This document shows, piece by piece, positions 1-8,839 of a stretch of 38,879 nt of DNA. The stretch covers positions 1 to 38,879 of the forward strand of contig JAFXPY010000003.1 in assembly GCA_017527495.1 (NCBI GenBank). The letters are read 5' to 3'. Every line of letters starts with the position of its first letter. The first letter of the stretch is position 1. The DNA is from Paludibacteraceae bacterium. GTDB taxonomy: Bacteria > Bacteroidota > Bacteroidia > Bacteroidales > Paludibacteraceae. The notes below the pieces were generated by a model that saw nothing but the letters and a program-made list of their open reading frames with translations, did no database searches and was not told where the DNA came from. The translations under genes and the position numbers were made by a program.

Positions 1-1996
1 CTTTCGTCCATGCCAAGTACCACTCCCTTTTGGTCGCTATTCCTGGCAAAAATTTGGCGACAGCCTTCCGTTCATCGTCGCTATATGCGTCAAGTATAAA
101 CTCTTCGCACTGTTCGTCTTCAGCAAAGTAGGCAATCAATTCAAAGTCTTCAGTAATAGTGATTTCTATTTCTGTATTTTTGTCGCCGTTCGACCATTCA
201 ACAAAGTGGTATCCTTCGTTGGCAGTAGCTGTGAGTACGTATGTATTACATTCTTCGAGTTTAACGATTTCAATCGCGCCAAAGTCTTCGTCATCGCTAT
301 ATGCGTCAAGTATAAACTCTTCGCAGACTTCATCCTCGGCAAAATAGGCGGTTAATTCGGTGTTCTCTTCAATTACTATTGAAATTTCTGCCTCATTATT
401 TCCGTTCGACCATTGTTCAAAATGGTATCCCTCTTTAGCCTCTGCAATAAGTGAATACTCGTTGCAATTATCTTCGCTTTGGGTAAATGTTACTATTCCC
501 ATTTTCTCGTCATTGCTAACGGCATTAAAACTAAATGGCACACAATCTTTCTCAAATTTAGCGGTTATATTGGTGTTTTCGTCGATTCGGATTGTTATTT
601 CCTCTTCGGTTTGTCCGTTTGACCATTCTTTGAAGTGGTAACCTTCTGCGGCTTGAGCGATGATTGTATATGTGTTGCAAGCGTCTAATTTGACCACTTC
701 TACTGTTCCCATTGTTTCGTCTTGACTCTTTGCATTAAGCTGTTTTTCAACACACAATTCTTTCCAATATATTTCTATAGTTGTATTTTCGGTCAGTTCA
801 ATTTGCAGAGCTTCTTCTTCCTCTCCTGTGCTCCAGTGGTCAAATTCAAATCCATCGTTTGCCATCGCAACAATTACGGCGACATTACCATTGCTCTCGC
901 AATTTGGTTCTTGAACAATAACATATTCTCCGGCTTGCTCGTTGGTGTTGACAACCTTCAGTGTATAATCAACACATGGTTGTTCGTTTTCTTTGAAATA
1001 TAATGTAATTGTTGTGTTTTCATAAATTGTTATTTCGCGAGTCGGCTCAAACACATTGTCTGACCAGCGGTCGAATGTAAAGCCATCATTAGCAGTGGCA
1101 GTAAGTATATAAGTATTGCAAACTTCTTCGCCATTTTCTGTTTTTTGTTCTTTTGTAAAACTGCCGCCATGTGCATCATTGATTTGTATGTCTAAGGTGT
1201 ATGGTTCGCATGTCTCTTCTATTTCGTCTTGTTCAAATGTTGCTGTCAGTTCTGTGTCTTCTGTAATAGAAATAGTAGTCTCATCGTCAAGGATACCATT
1301 TGACCAACCTGCGAAATGATAGCCCTCATTAGCTGTGGCTTTGATGTTGAATGTGTTACACTCATCTGTATTGCTCATTTCTACTGTTCCCATCTGCTCG
1401 TCGTTACTTTTCACGGTAAGAGTGTGTTCATCGCAAATTGGGTCCGGCTCTTCTCCATTCTCGGCAAGAGTGTAAATCTCAATGCCGGTCAGTACTGTCT
1501 TTGAACCTGAGCCTTGTCTGCCAAAGAGGAATACAGCATTTGTCTCAGAAGTAGTCATTTCATAACCAAGATTGATTTTCCAATCATTGTGGTCTTTTTT
1601 GTCTGTTTGTATTGGGGTAATAGTCTCAAATGTTGCTCCTTCAACAAATTGATAACTTATTCTAAGTGAATTACTTTCATAATATGTGTTCAAGACTACA
1701 ATAATAGAATCTTTTACTCCCGACAAAGGTATGGCGCAAAAATAATTATAATGCTTCATGTTATTCTCGCAGAAAGTAAGTGCGCCGTTTGCAATTGAAT
1801 AATACAATTCGGTTTTATCGCAATAGAAGTAAATTCCATTGACTGTTTCTTCTTTTGTGTCGCCGACACATATTTGTTCATGCCCAACCCATGATGCGTC
1901 TGAAAAATTTGTTTCATACAGCAACTTGTAGTCTGCCATGATTTTTGGGGTAATGGTTGTTAGTAAGAGAACTAACATGATTTTGAGGTTTTTCAT
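1..1996 (-). CDS. Large secreted protein with tandem InlB/Flg_new-like repeats (3' end outside window)
   Basis: Reads from an ATG at 1996 to the window edge, about 665 residues without a stop. A signal peptide opens the protein (MKNLKIMLVLLLTTITPKIMA). Residues about 22-190 form a leader domain, followed by at least six repeats of about 75 residues. Each repeat starts with a Cys, has an S-N/D-D-E...G-x-V strand and ends in a G-Y-H-F-x-x-W-S-N-G block and a T-E-L-T-A-x-F strand. This pattern resembles divergent InlB B-repeats (Flg_new family), common in Bacteroidota surface proteins. The start lies 15 bases after the rnz stop, so it probably shares that transcript. A C-terminal sorting domain would be expected beyond the window. 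Near the left edge the repeat pattern appears to move to another frame (see findings). Binding partner unknown. Confidence 0.75.
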   Translation of the reverse strand, partial: MKNLKIMLVLLLTTITPKIMADYKLLYETNFSDASWVGHEQICVGDTKEETVNGIYFYCDKTELYYSIANGALTFCENNMKHYNYFCAIPLSGVKDSIIVVLNTYYESNSLRISYQFVEGATFETITPIQTDKKDHNDWKINLGYEMTTSETNAVFLFGRQGSGSKTVLTGIEIYTLAENGEEPDPICDEHTLTVKSNDEQMGTVEMSNTDECNTFNIKATANEGYHFAGWSNGILDDETTISITEDTELTATFEQDEIEETCEPYTLDIQINDAHGGSFTKEQKTENGEEVCNTYILTATANDGFTFDRWSDNVFEPTREITIYENTTITLYFKENEQPCVDYTLKVVNTNEQAGEYVIVQEPNCESNGNVAVIVAMANDGFEFDHWSTGEEEEALQIELTENTTIEIYWKELCVEKQLNAKSQDETMGTVEVVKLDACNTYTIIAQAAEGYHFKEWSNGQTEEEITIRIDENTNITAKFEKDCVPFSFNAVSNDEKMGIVTFTQSEDNCNEYSLIAEAKEGYHFEQWSNGNNEAEISIVIEENTELTAYFAEDEVCEEFILDAYSDDEDFGAIEIVKLEECNTYVLTATANEGYHFVEWSNGDKNTEIEITITEDFELIAYFAEDEQCEEFILDAYSDDERKAVAKFLPGIATKREWYLAWTK

Positions 1997-2011
1997 AATC
2001 TATTTTGTTTT

Positions 2012-2926
2012 TTAGAAATTTATTATTGTTTGTTTGGTTGCTAATCTTGTGTTAGGAAATATCTCTTGTGCTTCTTTCAAGAAATCTTCAAATTGCTGGT
2101 ATCTCGACGAGAAATGTCCTATAATCAGTTGTTTTACTTTTGCCATTTTGGCTATAGTTGCCGCTTGTGTGGCGGTTGAGTGTCCGGTTTCTTTTGCTCG
2201 CTGTTGTCGTTCTGTCAAGAATGTTGCTTCGTGGTACAAGCAATCCACTCCTTCTATTATTGGTATGATTTTCTCGTAATAGGCGGTGTCAGAGCAATAG
2301 GCATATCTGAATGGTGGTTCAGGGTCGGTTGTGAGTAGTGAGTTGGGTATTGTGTCGCCTTGTTCTGTAATGTAGTCTTCTCCTTGTTTAATTTTGTTGA
2401 TATATGCAATCGGAATGTTGAATCTATCGCCTATGTCTTTGCAGTAATGGCGGAGTTTTTGCTGTTCTTCAAACAAGTATCCGCAGCATGGTACTTTATG
2501 TTTGAGCGGAATAGTACTGATTCTGATAGTATTGTCTTCTAATATAATTTCGTTTTTTCGTGGGTTTATTTCGTTGATATTGATCTTATATGTAATGTCG
2601 TCGCAGAAGAAGTCGAGTTGTGGTTGCAGTATTTTCTTTGCCGGTGCCGGTGCAAAAATGTTTATGTCGGCTGTGCGGTGCAACATGCCGAGTGTTGAGA
2701 GTAGCCCGATAAGTCCGAGGCAGTGGTCGGCATGTAGGTGTGAGATAAATATGTTGTTCAATCTGCTTGGAGGCAGTATTCCCATTTGCGCCATAGTTAG
2801 TTGTGTCCCTTCGCCGCAGTCAATAAGATAGTCCTTTGCTCTGAGGTGAAATATTTGCGATGAAGGTGATTGGGTGTCAGTCGGTTTAGCCGAGCCGCAA
2901 TTTAGTATGGTTAGTTTTGGAAACAT
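2012..2926 (-). CDS. rnz: Ribonuclease Z (tRNA 3' processing endonuclease)
   Basis: A metallo-beta-lactamase-fold endonuclease that removes the 3' trailer from tRNA precursors in the cytoplasm. The protein is 304 residues, the normal size for the short bacterial form. The zinc-binding signature H-x-H-x-D-H is at residues 63-68 (SHLHADHCLG). Further ligands are visible in YCSDTAYY, in the CLYHEATF stretch with the following HSTA, and in the late LIIGHFSSRY motif. It starts with ATG right after the FKBP-like gene (8-base gap) and is followed by the repeat protein, so it sits mid-operon. Nothing unusual in the catalytic residues. Confidence 0.93.
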   Translation of the reverse strand: MFPKLTILNCGSAKPTDTQSPSSQIFHLRAKDYLIDCGEGTQLTMAQMGILPPSRLNNIFISHLHADHCLGLIGLLSTLGMLHRTADINIFAPAPAKKILQPQLDFFCDDITYKININEINPRKNEIILEDNTIRISTIPLKHKVPCCGYLFEEQQKLRHYCKDIGDRFNIPIAYINKIKQGEDYITEQGDTIPNSLLTTDPEPPFRYAYCSDTAYYEKIIPIIEGVDCLYHEATFLTERQQRAKETGHSTATQAATIAKMAKVKQLIIGHFSSRYQQFEDFLKEAQEIFPNTRLATKQTIINF

Positions 2927-2934
2927 AGTTTTTG

Positions 2935-3408
2935 TTAGTTGGTTATTTCTGAGAGATGCACTCTGAAAATCAGTGTCGAATAGGGTGGTATGTACGATGA
3001 ATAGCCTTCGGTGCCGCTTCCGTTGTTGCCATATCCCAATTGCCAGGGGACATAAATAATAATATCTCCTGTCTTATGTATCTGCTTTATTCCGGACGCA
3101 AAACCGTCTATTGTTGACGAAAGGCTCAGGCTCGCATTTGTCTGGTCGTCGAAAACAATGCCATTAATAAGTTTTGCAGTGTATGTACACACAACTGTGC
3201 TATAGTTGCTTGGCTTTGTAGCAGTAGGGTTCCCTGCATAGAGGATTTTGTACTGCACACCATTGGGGAGTGTCTTTACTGAATCTTTCTTGGCATTCTC
3301 TTGAAGGAAAATCTCGTTCTGAGTTTTCCATTCTGTCCATTCTTTCTGTTTGCAGCTGCCTAAGACAATGGCAGCTAATGCAATAATAATGTATATTGTC
3401 TGTTTCAT
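2935..3408 (-). CDS. FKBP-type peptidyl-prolyl isomerase lipoprotein
   Basis: A 157-residue protein with an N-terminal lipoprotein signal ending in LGSC (Cys19). Residues about 45-155 form an FKBP domain: an N-terminal strand leading to L-P-N-G-V-Q-Y-K, a central VCTYTAKLINGIVFDD strand pair, and the closing PWQLGYGNNG...YIPPYSTLIFRVHL segment, which matches the usual GWQEGL...IPPxSTLxFxVEL ending. It is expected to assist folding of exported proteins on the periplasmic side. Several active-site aromatics differ from the strongest isomerases (for example PWQLGYG), so activity cannot be assumed. It sits between envC-like and rnz genes on the same strand. Confidence 0.82.
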   Translation of the reverse strand: MKQTIYIIIALAAIVLGSCKQKEWTEWKTQNEIFLQENAKKDSVKTLPNGVQYKILYAGNPTATKPSNYSTVVCTYTAKLINGIVFDDQTNASLSLSSTIDGFASGIKQIHKTGDIIIYVPWQLGYGNNGSGTEGYSSYIPPYSTLIFRVHLSEITN

Positions 3409-3440
3409 ACTTCGATTGTTTTTCGTTATTTCGGGTTTTC

Positions 3441-3468
3441 TTACTTCTCACATCTTACTTCTCACATC
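3441..3468. repeat. Two perfect tandem copies of a 14-bp unit
   Basis: TTACTTCTCACATC occurs at 3441-3454 and again at 3455-3468, directly downstream of the EnvC-like stop codon and in front of the FKBP gene. Related ACTTCTCAC words recur in the dut-lipid kinase gap at 7739-7825. Confidence 0.8.
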
Positions 3469-4676
3469 TATTTACTAAGCCATGGTAGTGGATTTATGCG
3501 TGTTTTGTCTTTGTAGAGTTGGAACTGCATCTCTGTTTTGTTGTCGTTGTCTGTGTCTGTGTATATCACTCCAAGGTTTTGTTTTGACTTTACTTTGTCT
3601 CCCACTTTGACATATAGTTTTGTCAGGTTGGCATATACTGTACGGTAGTTACCATGTTGAACAATCACAATATTGTTACTTCCGGGGACGGTGAAGCATT
3701 GTGTAACTACTCCGTCATATACCGCTCTTGCATTTGAGCCTTGTGTTGTTTGTATGTAGATGCCTTTATTGTCTATCGTTATATGGCTCAATAGTGGGTG
3801 CGGTTGTACGCCATAGTAACCACTGACAAAGCCTTTCTCTGTAGGCCATGGTAGGCGCCCTTTGTTTTGTTCAAAGCCGCCTGCCAACAGTTGTTCTTCT
3901 TTGGTTAATGTATTTGGCGTCTTGCCTTGTTTCTTCTTTTTCTCTTCAGCTTTTCTGATTTCTTCGGCTATGAGTTTATTGATTTTTTGGTTCAATTCGT
4001 CGGCTTTTTTCTGTTGTTTTTTTTGTTGAGCGAGCAGTTCTTTTTCTTGTTTCTTGAGTTGGTTGAGCATTTGGTCTTGCTTGCGTTTGTCGCGTGCAAG
4101 TTGTTTCTTCGCTTCTTCTTGCTCTTGCATGATTTGTTCTTTGGTCTGTCGGTCTTGTTGCAAGAGGTCGTTTTTGTTGGCTATAGAGTCTGTTATAGCC
4201 ATAATTTGTTCGGCTTGTTGTTTGCGCAAGTCGGTAAATTCTTTTAGGTAGCGTGCACGCCTCTGCAATTGGTTGAAGTTTTGTGCGGAGAGTAGGAACA
4301 GCAGTGCGTTATTGTTGTGTTGTGTCTCGTGTGCTTTTTGCACCAGTATGGCATATTCTTCTTTGATTCGTTCGAGTACGAGTTGCAAACTGTCAAGCTG
4401 ACTACCCAATTGAATCATTTCGTTGTCAAGAGCAGTGATTTCGGTGTTGATATTGCTTATTAGTCGTTGGCGGTCTTTGATGTTGCGGTTGAGTATCTCA
4501 AGCTTGTTTTGTGTAGATGTTTCGTTTTTCTTTGTCTCGTTGAGCATCTTGGTTGTCGTCTCAAGTTGTTTGAGCGTTTTATTGCGCTGTTTTTCAAGCT
4601 CTTTTACGCTTTGTGCATAAACCTGCATTGCAAAGCCCATGACGAGAATGAGTAATATGTAAATCGTTTTTTTCAC
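3468..4676 (-). CDS. EnvC/NlpD-like murein hydrolase activator with degenerate LytM domain
   Basis: A 402-residue exported protein with a GTG start that overlaps the previous gene by 4 bases. Residues 1-21 are a signal peptide, residues about 22-250 are a long Lys/Glu/Gln-rich coiled coil, and residues about 275-400 are an M23/LytM domain. The zinc site is missing: the usual H-x(3)-D motif is replaced around NKGIYIQT and the last H-x-H is replaced by MQFQLY; one expected His remains in VQHGNYRTVYANL. Catalytically dead LytM domains on coiled coils are the hallmark of EnvC-type activators, which switch on cell-division amidases in the periplasm. The dut-TPR-DUF4292-EnvC order is familiar in Bacteroidales. 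Confidence 0.85.
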   Translation of the reverse strand: MKKTIYILLILVMGFAMQVYAQSVKELEKQRNKTLKQLETTTKMLNETKKNETSTQNKLEILNRNIKDRQRLISNINTEITALDNEMIQLGSQLDSLQLVLERIKEEYAILVQKAHETQHNNNALLFLLSAQNFNQLQRRARYLKEFTDLRKQQAEQIMAITDSIANKNDLLQQDRQTKEQIMQEQEEAKKQLARDKRKQDQMLNQLKKQEKELLAQQKKQQKKADELNQKINKLIAEEIRKAEEKKKKQGKTPNTLTKEEQLLAGGFEQNKGRLPWPTEKGFVSGYYGVQPHPLLSHITIDNKGIYIQTTQGSNARAVYDGVVTQCFTVPGSNNIVIVQHGNYRTVYANLTKLYVKVGDKVKSKQNLGVIYTDTDNDNKTEMQFQLYKDKTRINPLPWLSK

Positions 4677-5488
4677 TTTAATCCGGGTATGATTGTTTGA
4701 AGTGTTACTTTTGTGAGTTTGCTTGTGTCGGTTGGTGTCGTAATTGCGCCATTGTTAAACTCCAACTTGTTGATGGTTATTGTTGCCTTGAGTTGTGTGT
4801 TTGATGTCTTTGCCTGCACTGTTATTGTGTGAGGAAAATCAATGCTGTTTTTTGTTTGTAGGTTTGCATAATCAAGTGTTAGTGAGTTCTTTCCGCTGTT
4901 TGTTAATATCTGAGTTTGTACAATATGATTTGTTGCGTTGTCGGCTTTGAATATGTGTTTCATATAGCTTTCGAAGTCGATTATTGTTGTGTCGGTGCCA
5001 ATTTGTATTATTGGTTTGAGTTTGTTGATTTCGTCTTGTTTTCTTCCGATAGCAAACAGCTGTTCTGTCAGTATGCTTTGTATGTCATTGAAAGAAATTG
5101 GCATTTTGGTAAGATATTGAACTTCAGCGTATGTCGTTTTGACATATCTTTGATTGAGTTTGTCAATAAGTTTTATCTCCTGTTTGTTTATTTCTGCAAT
5201 AGCCAATTCCATGCCGAACACTTTGACGCTGATTTTTATTGCTTCGTCTTTGCTTATATTTATGTCGGCATTTGCCGTGATTTTGCGGTTTTGGTATTCA
5301 AGCACTACCTTTGCATTTGTTGCGCGAGCGCTTTCAAATTTTGGTTGTGCTTCAATGATTTGCTCAATTTTGTTTTTGCCTTTTTGTATAGTTGTTTTTT
5401 GAGCCACTTGCTGTTTGGTTTTGCATCCGTTTAGTCCAATGATGGTGATGCAAATGATTGTTATGATGTAAAATATTTTCTTTTTCAT
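4673..5488 (-). CDS. DUF4292 lipoprotein (LolA/LolB-like fold)
   Basis: A 271-residue lipoprotein; the signal peptide ends in GLNGC with Cys22. The body (residues about 40-270) is made of amphipathic beta strands typical of DUF4292, a family resembling LolA/LolB lipid carriers and usually found beside TPR and EnvC-like genes in Bacteroidota. Its ATG overlaps the stop of the upstream TPR gene (ATGA at 5485-5488), and its own stop overlaps the GTG of the EnvC-like gene, so the three are very likely translationally coupled. It presumably acts at the periplasmic face of the envelope. The molecular role is not established, and the fold assignment is from family knowledge. Confidence 0.8.
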   Translation of the reverse strand: MKKKIFYIITIICITIIGLNGCKTKQQVAQKTTIQKGKNKIEQIIEAQPKFESARATNAKVVLEYQNRKITANADINISKDEAIKISVKVFGMELAIAEINKQEIKLIDKLNQRYVKTTYAEVQYLTKMPISFNDIQSILTEQLFAIGRKQDEINKLKPIIQIGTDTTIIDFESYMKHIFKADNATNHIVQTQILTNSGKNSLTLDYANLQTKNSIDFPHTITVQAKTSNTQLKATITINKLEFNNGAITTPTDTSKLTKVTLQTIIPGLK

Positions 5489-7092
5489 CTGTTTATTATT
5501 GTATGGTGTAAAATGATTTCAAGATTGTCGTCTTTATCGTACTCTAATGCTTTTTCTATGTAGTACTTAGCCAAAGTGATGTCTCCTTTGAGGTAGAGTA
5601 TCCACGCATAAGTGTCGAGGTAGGTTGGGTTGGTTGGCTCTGCTTTTACGGTTTTTGCACTCATCTTTTCTGCTTTGTTGAGGTCGCCATTGTTGGTGGC
5701 AATGGCGTAAGCGTAGTTGTTGAGAGTGTAGATATCTTCAGGGTAGAGTGCAAGGGCCTGGTCGTAGGCTTTGGTTGTTTCTTCAAAGTTGCCCAAAAGG
5801 TTGTAGAGATCGCCAAGGTGTTTCAATATCGCAAGTTTGAGGTGTAGTTTGTTCTCCGGAAATTCGAGCTGTAGCGCTTTTTTGCATATCTCTATTGCGC
5901 TGACATAGTTGGAGTCTTGTGTGTGTTGAAATGATTTGTACAAATAGTAGATAGGTTCGTTGGGTTGCAAAATAAGTGCTTTGTCGGTTATTTGCACAAT
6001 GAGTGAGTCGTCTTTTTTTTCTGTTGCAAGGTCAAGTAATTTTTGCCATGTTTTTTCGTTGTCCGGATTGATGTCTGTTATGGTTAGTAGTGTGTTGATT
6101 AAGTCGTCTTTCCGATTGTTTGCTTCCAAAAAGCTTGCATAGTATTGGTGAGGTTGTTCTTCTTGCGGATATTGTTGGATGATTTCCACAATGAGAGGCT
6201 CTATGTCGATATTATGTCTTTTGAGCAAATCAGTATTGTAGTGCAAAACTTCTAATTTACTGTCCAAGTCAAGTTGGGGAGAATATATGGCGTTGATTAC
6301 TAAATCTTTTGCTCGCTGTTCTTGCTTTTTGATGGTGTAAAAATCAATCAAAGAGAGATAAACAAATTTATTGTCGGAGTGTTGTTGGCTAAGTTCTTGG
6401 TATATTTCTTCCGCTTTTTCTGTCTGTCCGGTTTGTGTAAGGGTGTTGGCCAGAAGGCATTTCATCTCGTAGTCGTCGGGGTTTTGTTTGAGATATGATT
6501 GAAGGGTTTTGATAGCTTCTTTGTATTGATTGTTGTTGATGTAAATTTTGTAAATGCTGTATGTGTTTGAAGTTGTGGTAATACCATTATTTCGTTCTAC
6601 TGCTTTGAGAGCTTTAACTGCAAGTTTAGGTTGGTTGGTTTGTGTGTAGAGTGTAGCAAGCATTTCGTAAGCGACATTGTTGTCGGGGTGTAGTTTGGTT
6701 TCTTCTTTGATAATCTCTATGGCTTTATCTCTATTGTGTTGTGCATATTCAAAGTTGGCAAGTGCTTCGCGGTACTGCCAGTTGTGTGGTTGTAGTTGTA
6801 GGGCTTTTTCGAGATATGGTTGTGCATATTTATCTGCTTGCATGGCTTGATAGATAAGACCTAAAGAGTAGTAGCATTGCGGGTCATTTGGATTGAGATT
6901 GATGCAGTATTGATAAAGTGCGATACTTTCGTCGTATTGTTGTAGCTGATATGTAAGTTGAGCTTGGTAGAAATAGTAATTAAAAAGAGTTTGTTGGCGT
7001 TCGTCGAGTTGTGATGAAGGCGCAGATTTTTTTGCACTTATGGTCATCGTAAGTGTAAAAAGCAGTGTTAATATGAAAATTTTTTTCCTCAC
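5485..7092 (-). CDS. Periplasmic tetratricopeptide-repeat protein
   Basis: A 535-residue protein with a GTG start and a signal peptide (about residues 1-20, ending TMTISA). Most of the rest is TPR helices: clear units begin near residue 36 (NYYFYQAQLTYQLQQYDESI), near 70 (PQCYYSLGLIYQAMQADKYA) and again near 455 (LYPEDIYTLNNYAYAIATN). It is coupled to the DUF4292 gene by a 4-base overlap and lies downstream of dut across a 154-base gap that holds the 9-bp tandem array. TPR proteins act as scaffolds, so an envelope-assembly role with EnvC and DUF4292 is plausible but inferred. Confidence 0.85.
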   Translation of the reverse strand: MRKKIFILTLLFTLTMTISAKKSAPSSQLDERQQTLFNYYFYQAQLTYQLQQYDESIALYQYCINLNPNDPQCYYSLGLIYQAMQADKYAQPYLEKALQLQPHNWQYREALANFEYAQHNRDKAIEIIKEETKLHPDNNVAYEMLATLYTQTNQPKLAVKALKAVERNNGITTTSNTYSIYKIYINNNQYKEAIKTLQSYLKQNPDDYEMKCLLANTLTQTGQTEKAEEIYQELSQQHSDNKFVYLSLIDFYTIKKQEQRAKDLVINAIYSPQLDLDSKLEVLHYNTDLLKRHNIDIEPLIVEIIQQYPQEEQPHQYYASFLEANNRKDDLINTLLTITDINPDNEKTWQKLLDLATEKKDDSLIVQITDKALILQPNEPIYYLYKSFQHTQDSNYVSAIEICKKALQLEFPENKLHLKLAILKHLGDLYNLLGNFEETTKAYDQALALYPEDIYTLNNYAYAIATNNGDLNKAEKMSAKTVKAEPTNPTYLDTYAWILYLKGDITLAKYYIEKALEYDKDDNLEIILHHTIINR

Positions 7093-7109
7093 TTTTGTTG
7101 TTTAGACTG

Positions 7110-7235
7110 TCGGAATATTCCGAGTATTCGGAGTTTTCGGAGTTTTCTGATTATTCCGAGCCTTCCGAATTTTCTGATTATTCCGAGTATTCGGAGTTTT
7201 CGGAGTTTTCTGATTATTCTGATTATTCCGAATTT
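7110..7235. repeat. Tandem array of fourteen 9-bp units
   Basis: Fourteen consecutive 9-base units without indels fill the gap between dut and the TPR gene. Unit types are TCGGAATAT, TCCGAGTAT, TCGGAGTTT (four times), TCTGATTAT (four times), TCCGAGCCT and TCCGAATTT. The consensus is TCNGANTNT. The first 14 bases (TCGGAATATTCCGA) are a perfect palindrome. The plus strand would encode a Ser-Asp/Glu-Tyr/Phe pattern, but there is no sign of a gene. A second array with the same unit is at 8840-8920. Confidence 0.9.
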
Positions 7236-7246
7236 TTTCTTTTTTT

Positions 7247-7681
7247 CTATTTCTTTCCGCTGTGTCCGAATCCTCCGTCACCACGCTCTGTTTCGTTGAG
7301 TTGATTGGTTTCTGTCCATTGAGCCTGTTCGTGCTTTGCAATCACCATCTGGCATATTCGGTCGCCGTCTTGAATAGTAAATGCTTGATCTGAGAGGTTG
7401 ATAAGTATCACCCCTATTTCTCCGCGGTAGTCAGCATCAATAGTGCCTGGAGTGTTCAATACAGTAATACCATGTTTTAGAGCCATACCGCTGCGGGGCC
7501 GTATCTGTGCTTCATAGCCAACGGGTAGCTCGATGAATAGTCCTGTTGGGACGAGTCGTCTTTGCATAGGTTGAAGTGTGACAGGCTCATCTATGTTGGC
7601 ACGTAAATCAACACCGGCCGATGCCACTGTTGCATATTCGGGCAGAGGGTGTCGTGATAAGTTTTTTATTCTAATTTCCAT
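7247..7681 (-). CDS. dut: Deoxyuridine 5'-triphosphate nucleotidohydrolase (dUTPase)
   Basis: Hydrolyses dUTP to dUMP and pyrophosphate, which keeps uracil out of DNA and supplies the thymidylate pathway. At 144 residues it is the usual size of the trimeric enzyme. All five motifs are visible in order: [16 protein letters not shown], the [17 protein letters not shown] block with its catalytic Asp, RICQMV, and the C-terminal Arg/Gly-rich arm [10 protein letters not shown]. It begins with ATG at 7681 and is the first gene of the minus-strand run towards the window's left edge. The 9-bp array starts right after its stop. Confidence 0.96.
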   Translation of the reverse strand: MEIRIKNLSRHPLPEYATVASAGVDLRANIDEPVTLQPMQRRLVPTGLFIELPVGYEAQIRPRSGMALKHGITVLNTPGTIDADYRGEIGVILINLSDQAFTIQDGDRICQMVIAKHEQAQWTETNQLNETERGDGGFGHSGKK

Positions 7682-7738
7682 AAAATGTTGTTTTTAGATG
7701 TTAGTTGTTCGACCGCTTCGCTGTTAGTTGTTAGCTCT

Positions 7739-7808
7739 CTCACTTCTCACAATGAAAAAGTCTTACTTCTTACTTCTTGCATCTCACTTCTCACTTCTCA
7801 CAATGAAA
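7739..7808. repeat. 19-bp direct repeat in an ACTTCTCAC-rich gap
   Basis: CTCACTTCTCACAATGAAA occurs identically at 7739-7757 and 7790-7808. The stretch between and after is built from near-copies of ACTTCTCAC and ACTTCTTAC. Upstream, TGTTAGTTGTT also occurs twice (about 7699 and 7722). No gene is present in this gap between dut and the lipid kinase gene. Confidence 0.75.
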
Positions 7809-7829
7809 TGGTCTCATTTCTCACTTCTT

Positions 7830-8711
7830 TCAATATCTTTTCTCCACCATAACTTTGAGTCCTTCTGGTACGATGCGAACGGTAAATGATTTTCCCATTG
7901 GAATCGGTTCACCATCAAAATGCATGTCGTCCTCCTTTTCGCGTGTTATGGTTATTTCTTTTGTGATCAATGTGTTGACAAAACTATCTTTATCAATATT
8001 TTTTGATATAAGTTTCAGTGCCAATTCTGGGGCAGCAATCAAAGGGAACTTACTTACAATGGCGATGTTCAATTGCCCGTCTTGTATGCTTGCGTGTGGT
8101 GCAATAAAGCCATTATTTCCCCATTGATTAGCGTTTGCTATCGTGATAAGGAATGCGTCTGTCTCAATATCTATACCATCACCTTTGAGGTGGTAGTGGT
8201 CAGGTTGGTAAGAAAACACGCCTTTAACTATTTGTTCAAGGTATGAGGTAAAGCCTCTCTTACCTGACGCTGCATATTGACTACTTATGAATGCATCAAA
8301 CCCTGTTCCGCATGTGCAGAAAAAAGGTTGTTCGTTGAGCATTGCATAATCGATAGTGATTGGTTCCGCATGGTTGAGCATTTCTATTGCTTTCTCAAGT
8401 GTGAGTGGAATATGCAGATGCCGGGCTAATCCATTACCCGATCCGATTGGTATGATGCCGAGGGCCGTGTCGGTATGTACCAAACCGGAAGCCACTTCAT
8501 TCATTGTACCATCGCCGCCAACAGCAACAACAGCGTTGAAATCAAGGGCTGCATAGTTTTTTGCAAGTTCGGTTGCATGCCCTTTATATTTTGTGAATAC
8601 AATGTCGTACGACCATTGTGTTGTGTCGATAGTGCGTTCTATAATTTTAGGAATACGATGTTTGTTGCGTGTGCCGCTTATAGGGTTGATTATGAAAGCT
8701 ATATTTTTCAT
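7830..8711 (-). CDS. YegS/DagK-type lipid kinase
   Basis: A 293-residue member of the diacylglycerol kinase catalytic family, which phosphorylates a membrane lipid head or sphingoid base using ATP. The N-terminus MKNIAFIINPISGT and the nucleotide-binding GGDGTMNEV (residues 65-73) are diagnostic, and the GSGNGLARHLHIP motif follows. The C-terminal half carries the beta-sandwich with the DGQLNIAIV strand and the D-G-E-P motif. The chosen start is the ATG at 8711; an in-frame TTG six codons upstream adds only a non-conserved stub. A good promoter lies at 8755-8786. Its substrate cannot be told from sequence. Confidence 0.88.
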   Translation of the reverse strand: MKNIAFIINPISGTRNKHRIPKIIERTIDTTQWSYDIVFTKYKGHATELAKNYAALDFNAVVAVGGDGTMNEVASGLVHTDTALGIIPIGSGNGLARHLHIPLTLEKAIEMLNHAEPITIDYAMLNEQPFFCTCGTGFDAFISSQYAASGKRGFTSYLEQIVKGVFSYQPDHYHLKGDGIDIETDAFLITIANANQWGNNGFIAPHASIQDGQLNIAIVSKFPLIAAPELALKLISKNIDKDSFVNTLITKEITITREKEDDMHFDGEPIPMGKSFTVRIVPEGLKVMVEKRY

Positions 8712-8754
8712 TGTTACTGAGGGTGTCAATTTACCTTTTCTACCATTTAACTTG

Positions 8755-8786
8755 CAAAATTATATTTTTTTTGTGAAATAAACAAA
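8755..8786 (-). promoter_or_regulatory. Bacteroidota-type promoter of the lipid kinase gene
   Basis: On the minus strand TTTG (8786-8783), a 20-base spacer and TAATTTTG (8762-8755) match the primary sigma factor consensus TTTG-N19-20-TAnnTTTG. The start codon is 44 bases downstream at 8711. Confidence 0.7.
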
Positions 8787-8839
8787 AAAAATGCCTAATA
8801 ACCGAAAAAATATGTCATCGTGCATTAACTATTATGTTC

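Noticed and set aside
4-1504. Plus-strand open frames of 60-90 codons across the repeat region
   Set aside because: They are reverse-strand echoes of the long repeat-protein frame on the minus strand.
8712-8729. TTG start of the lipid kinase at 8729
   Set aside because: The family begins with the MKNIAFIINP strand, which has its own ATG at 8711.
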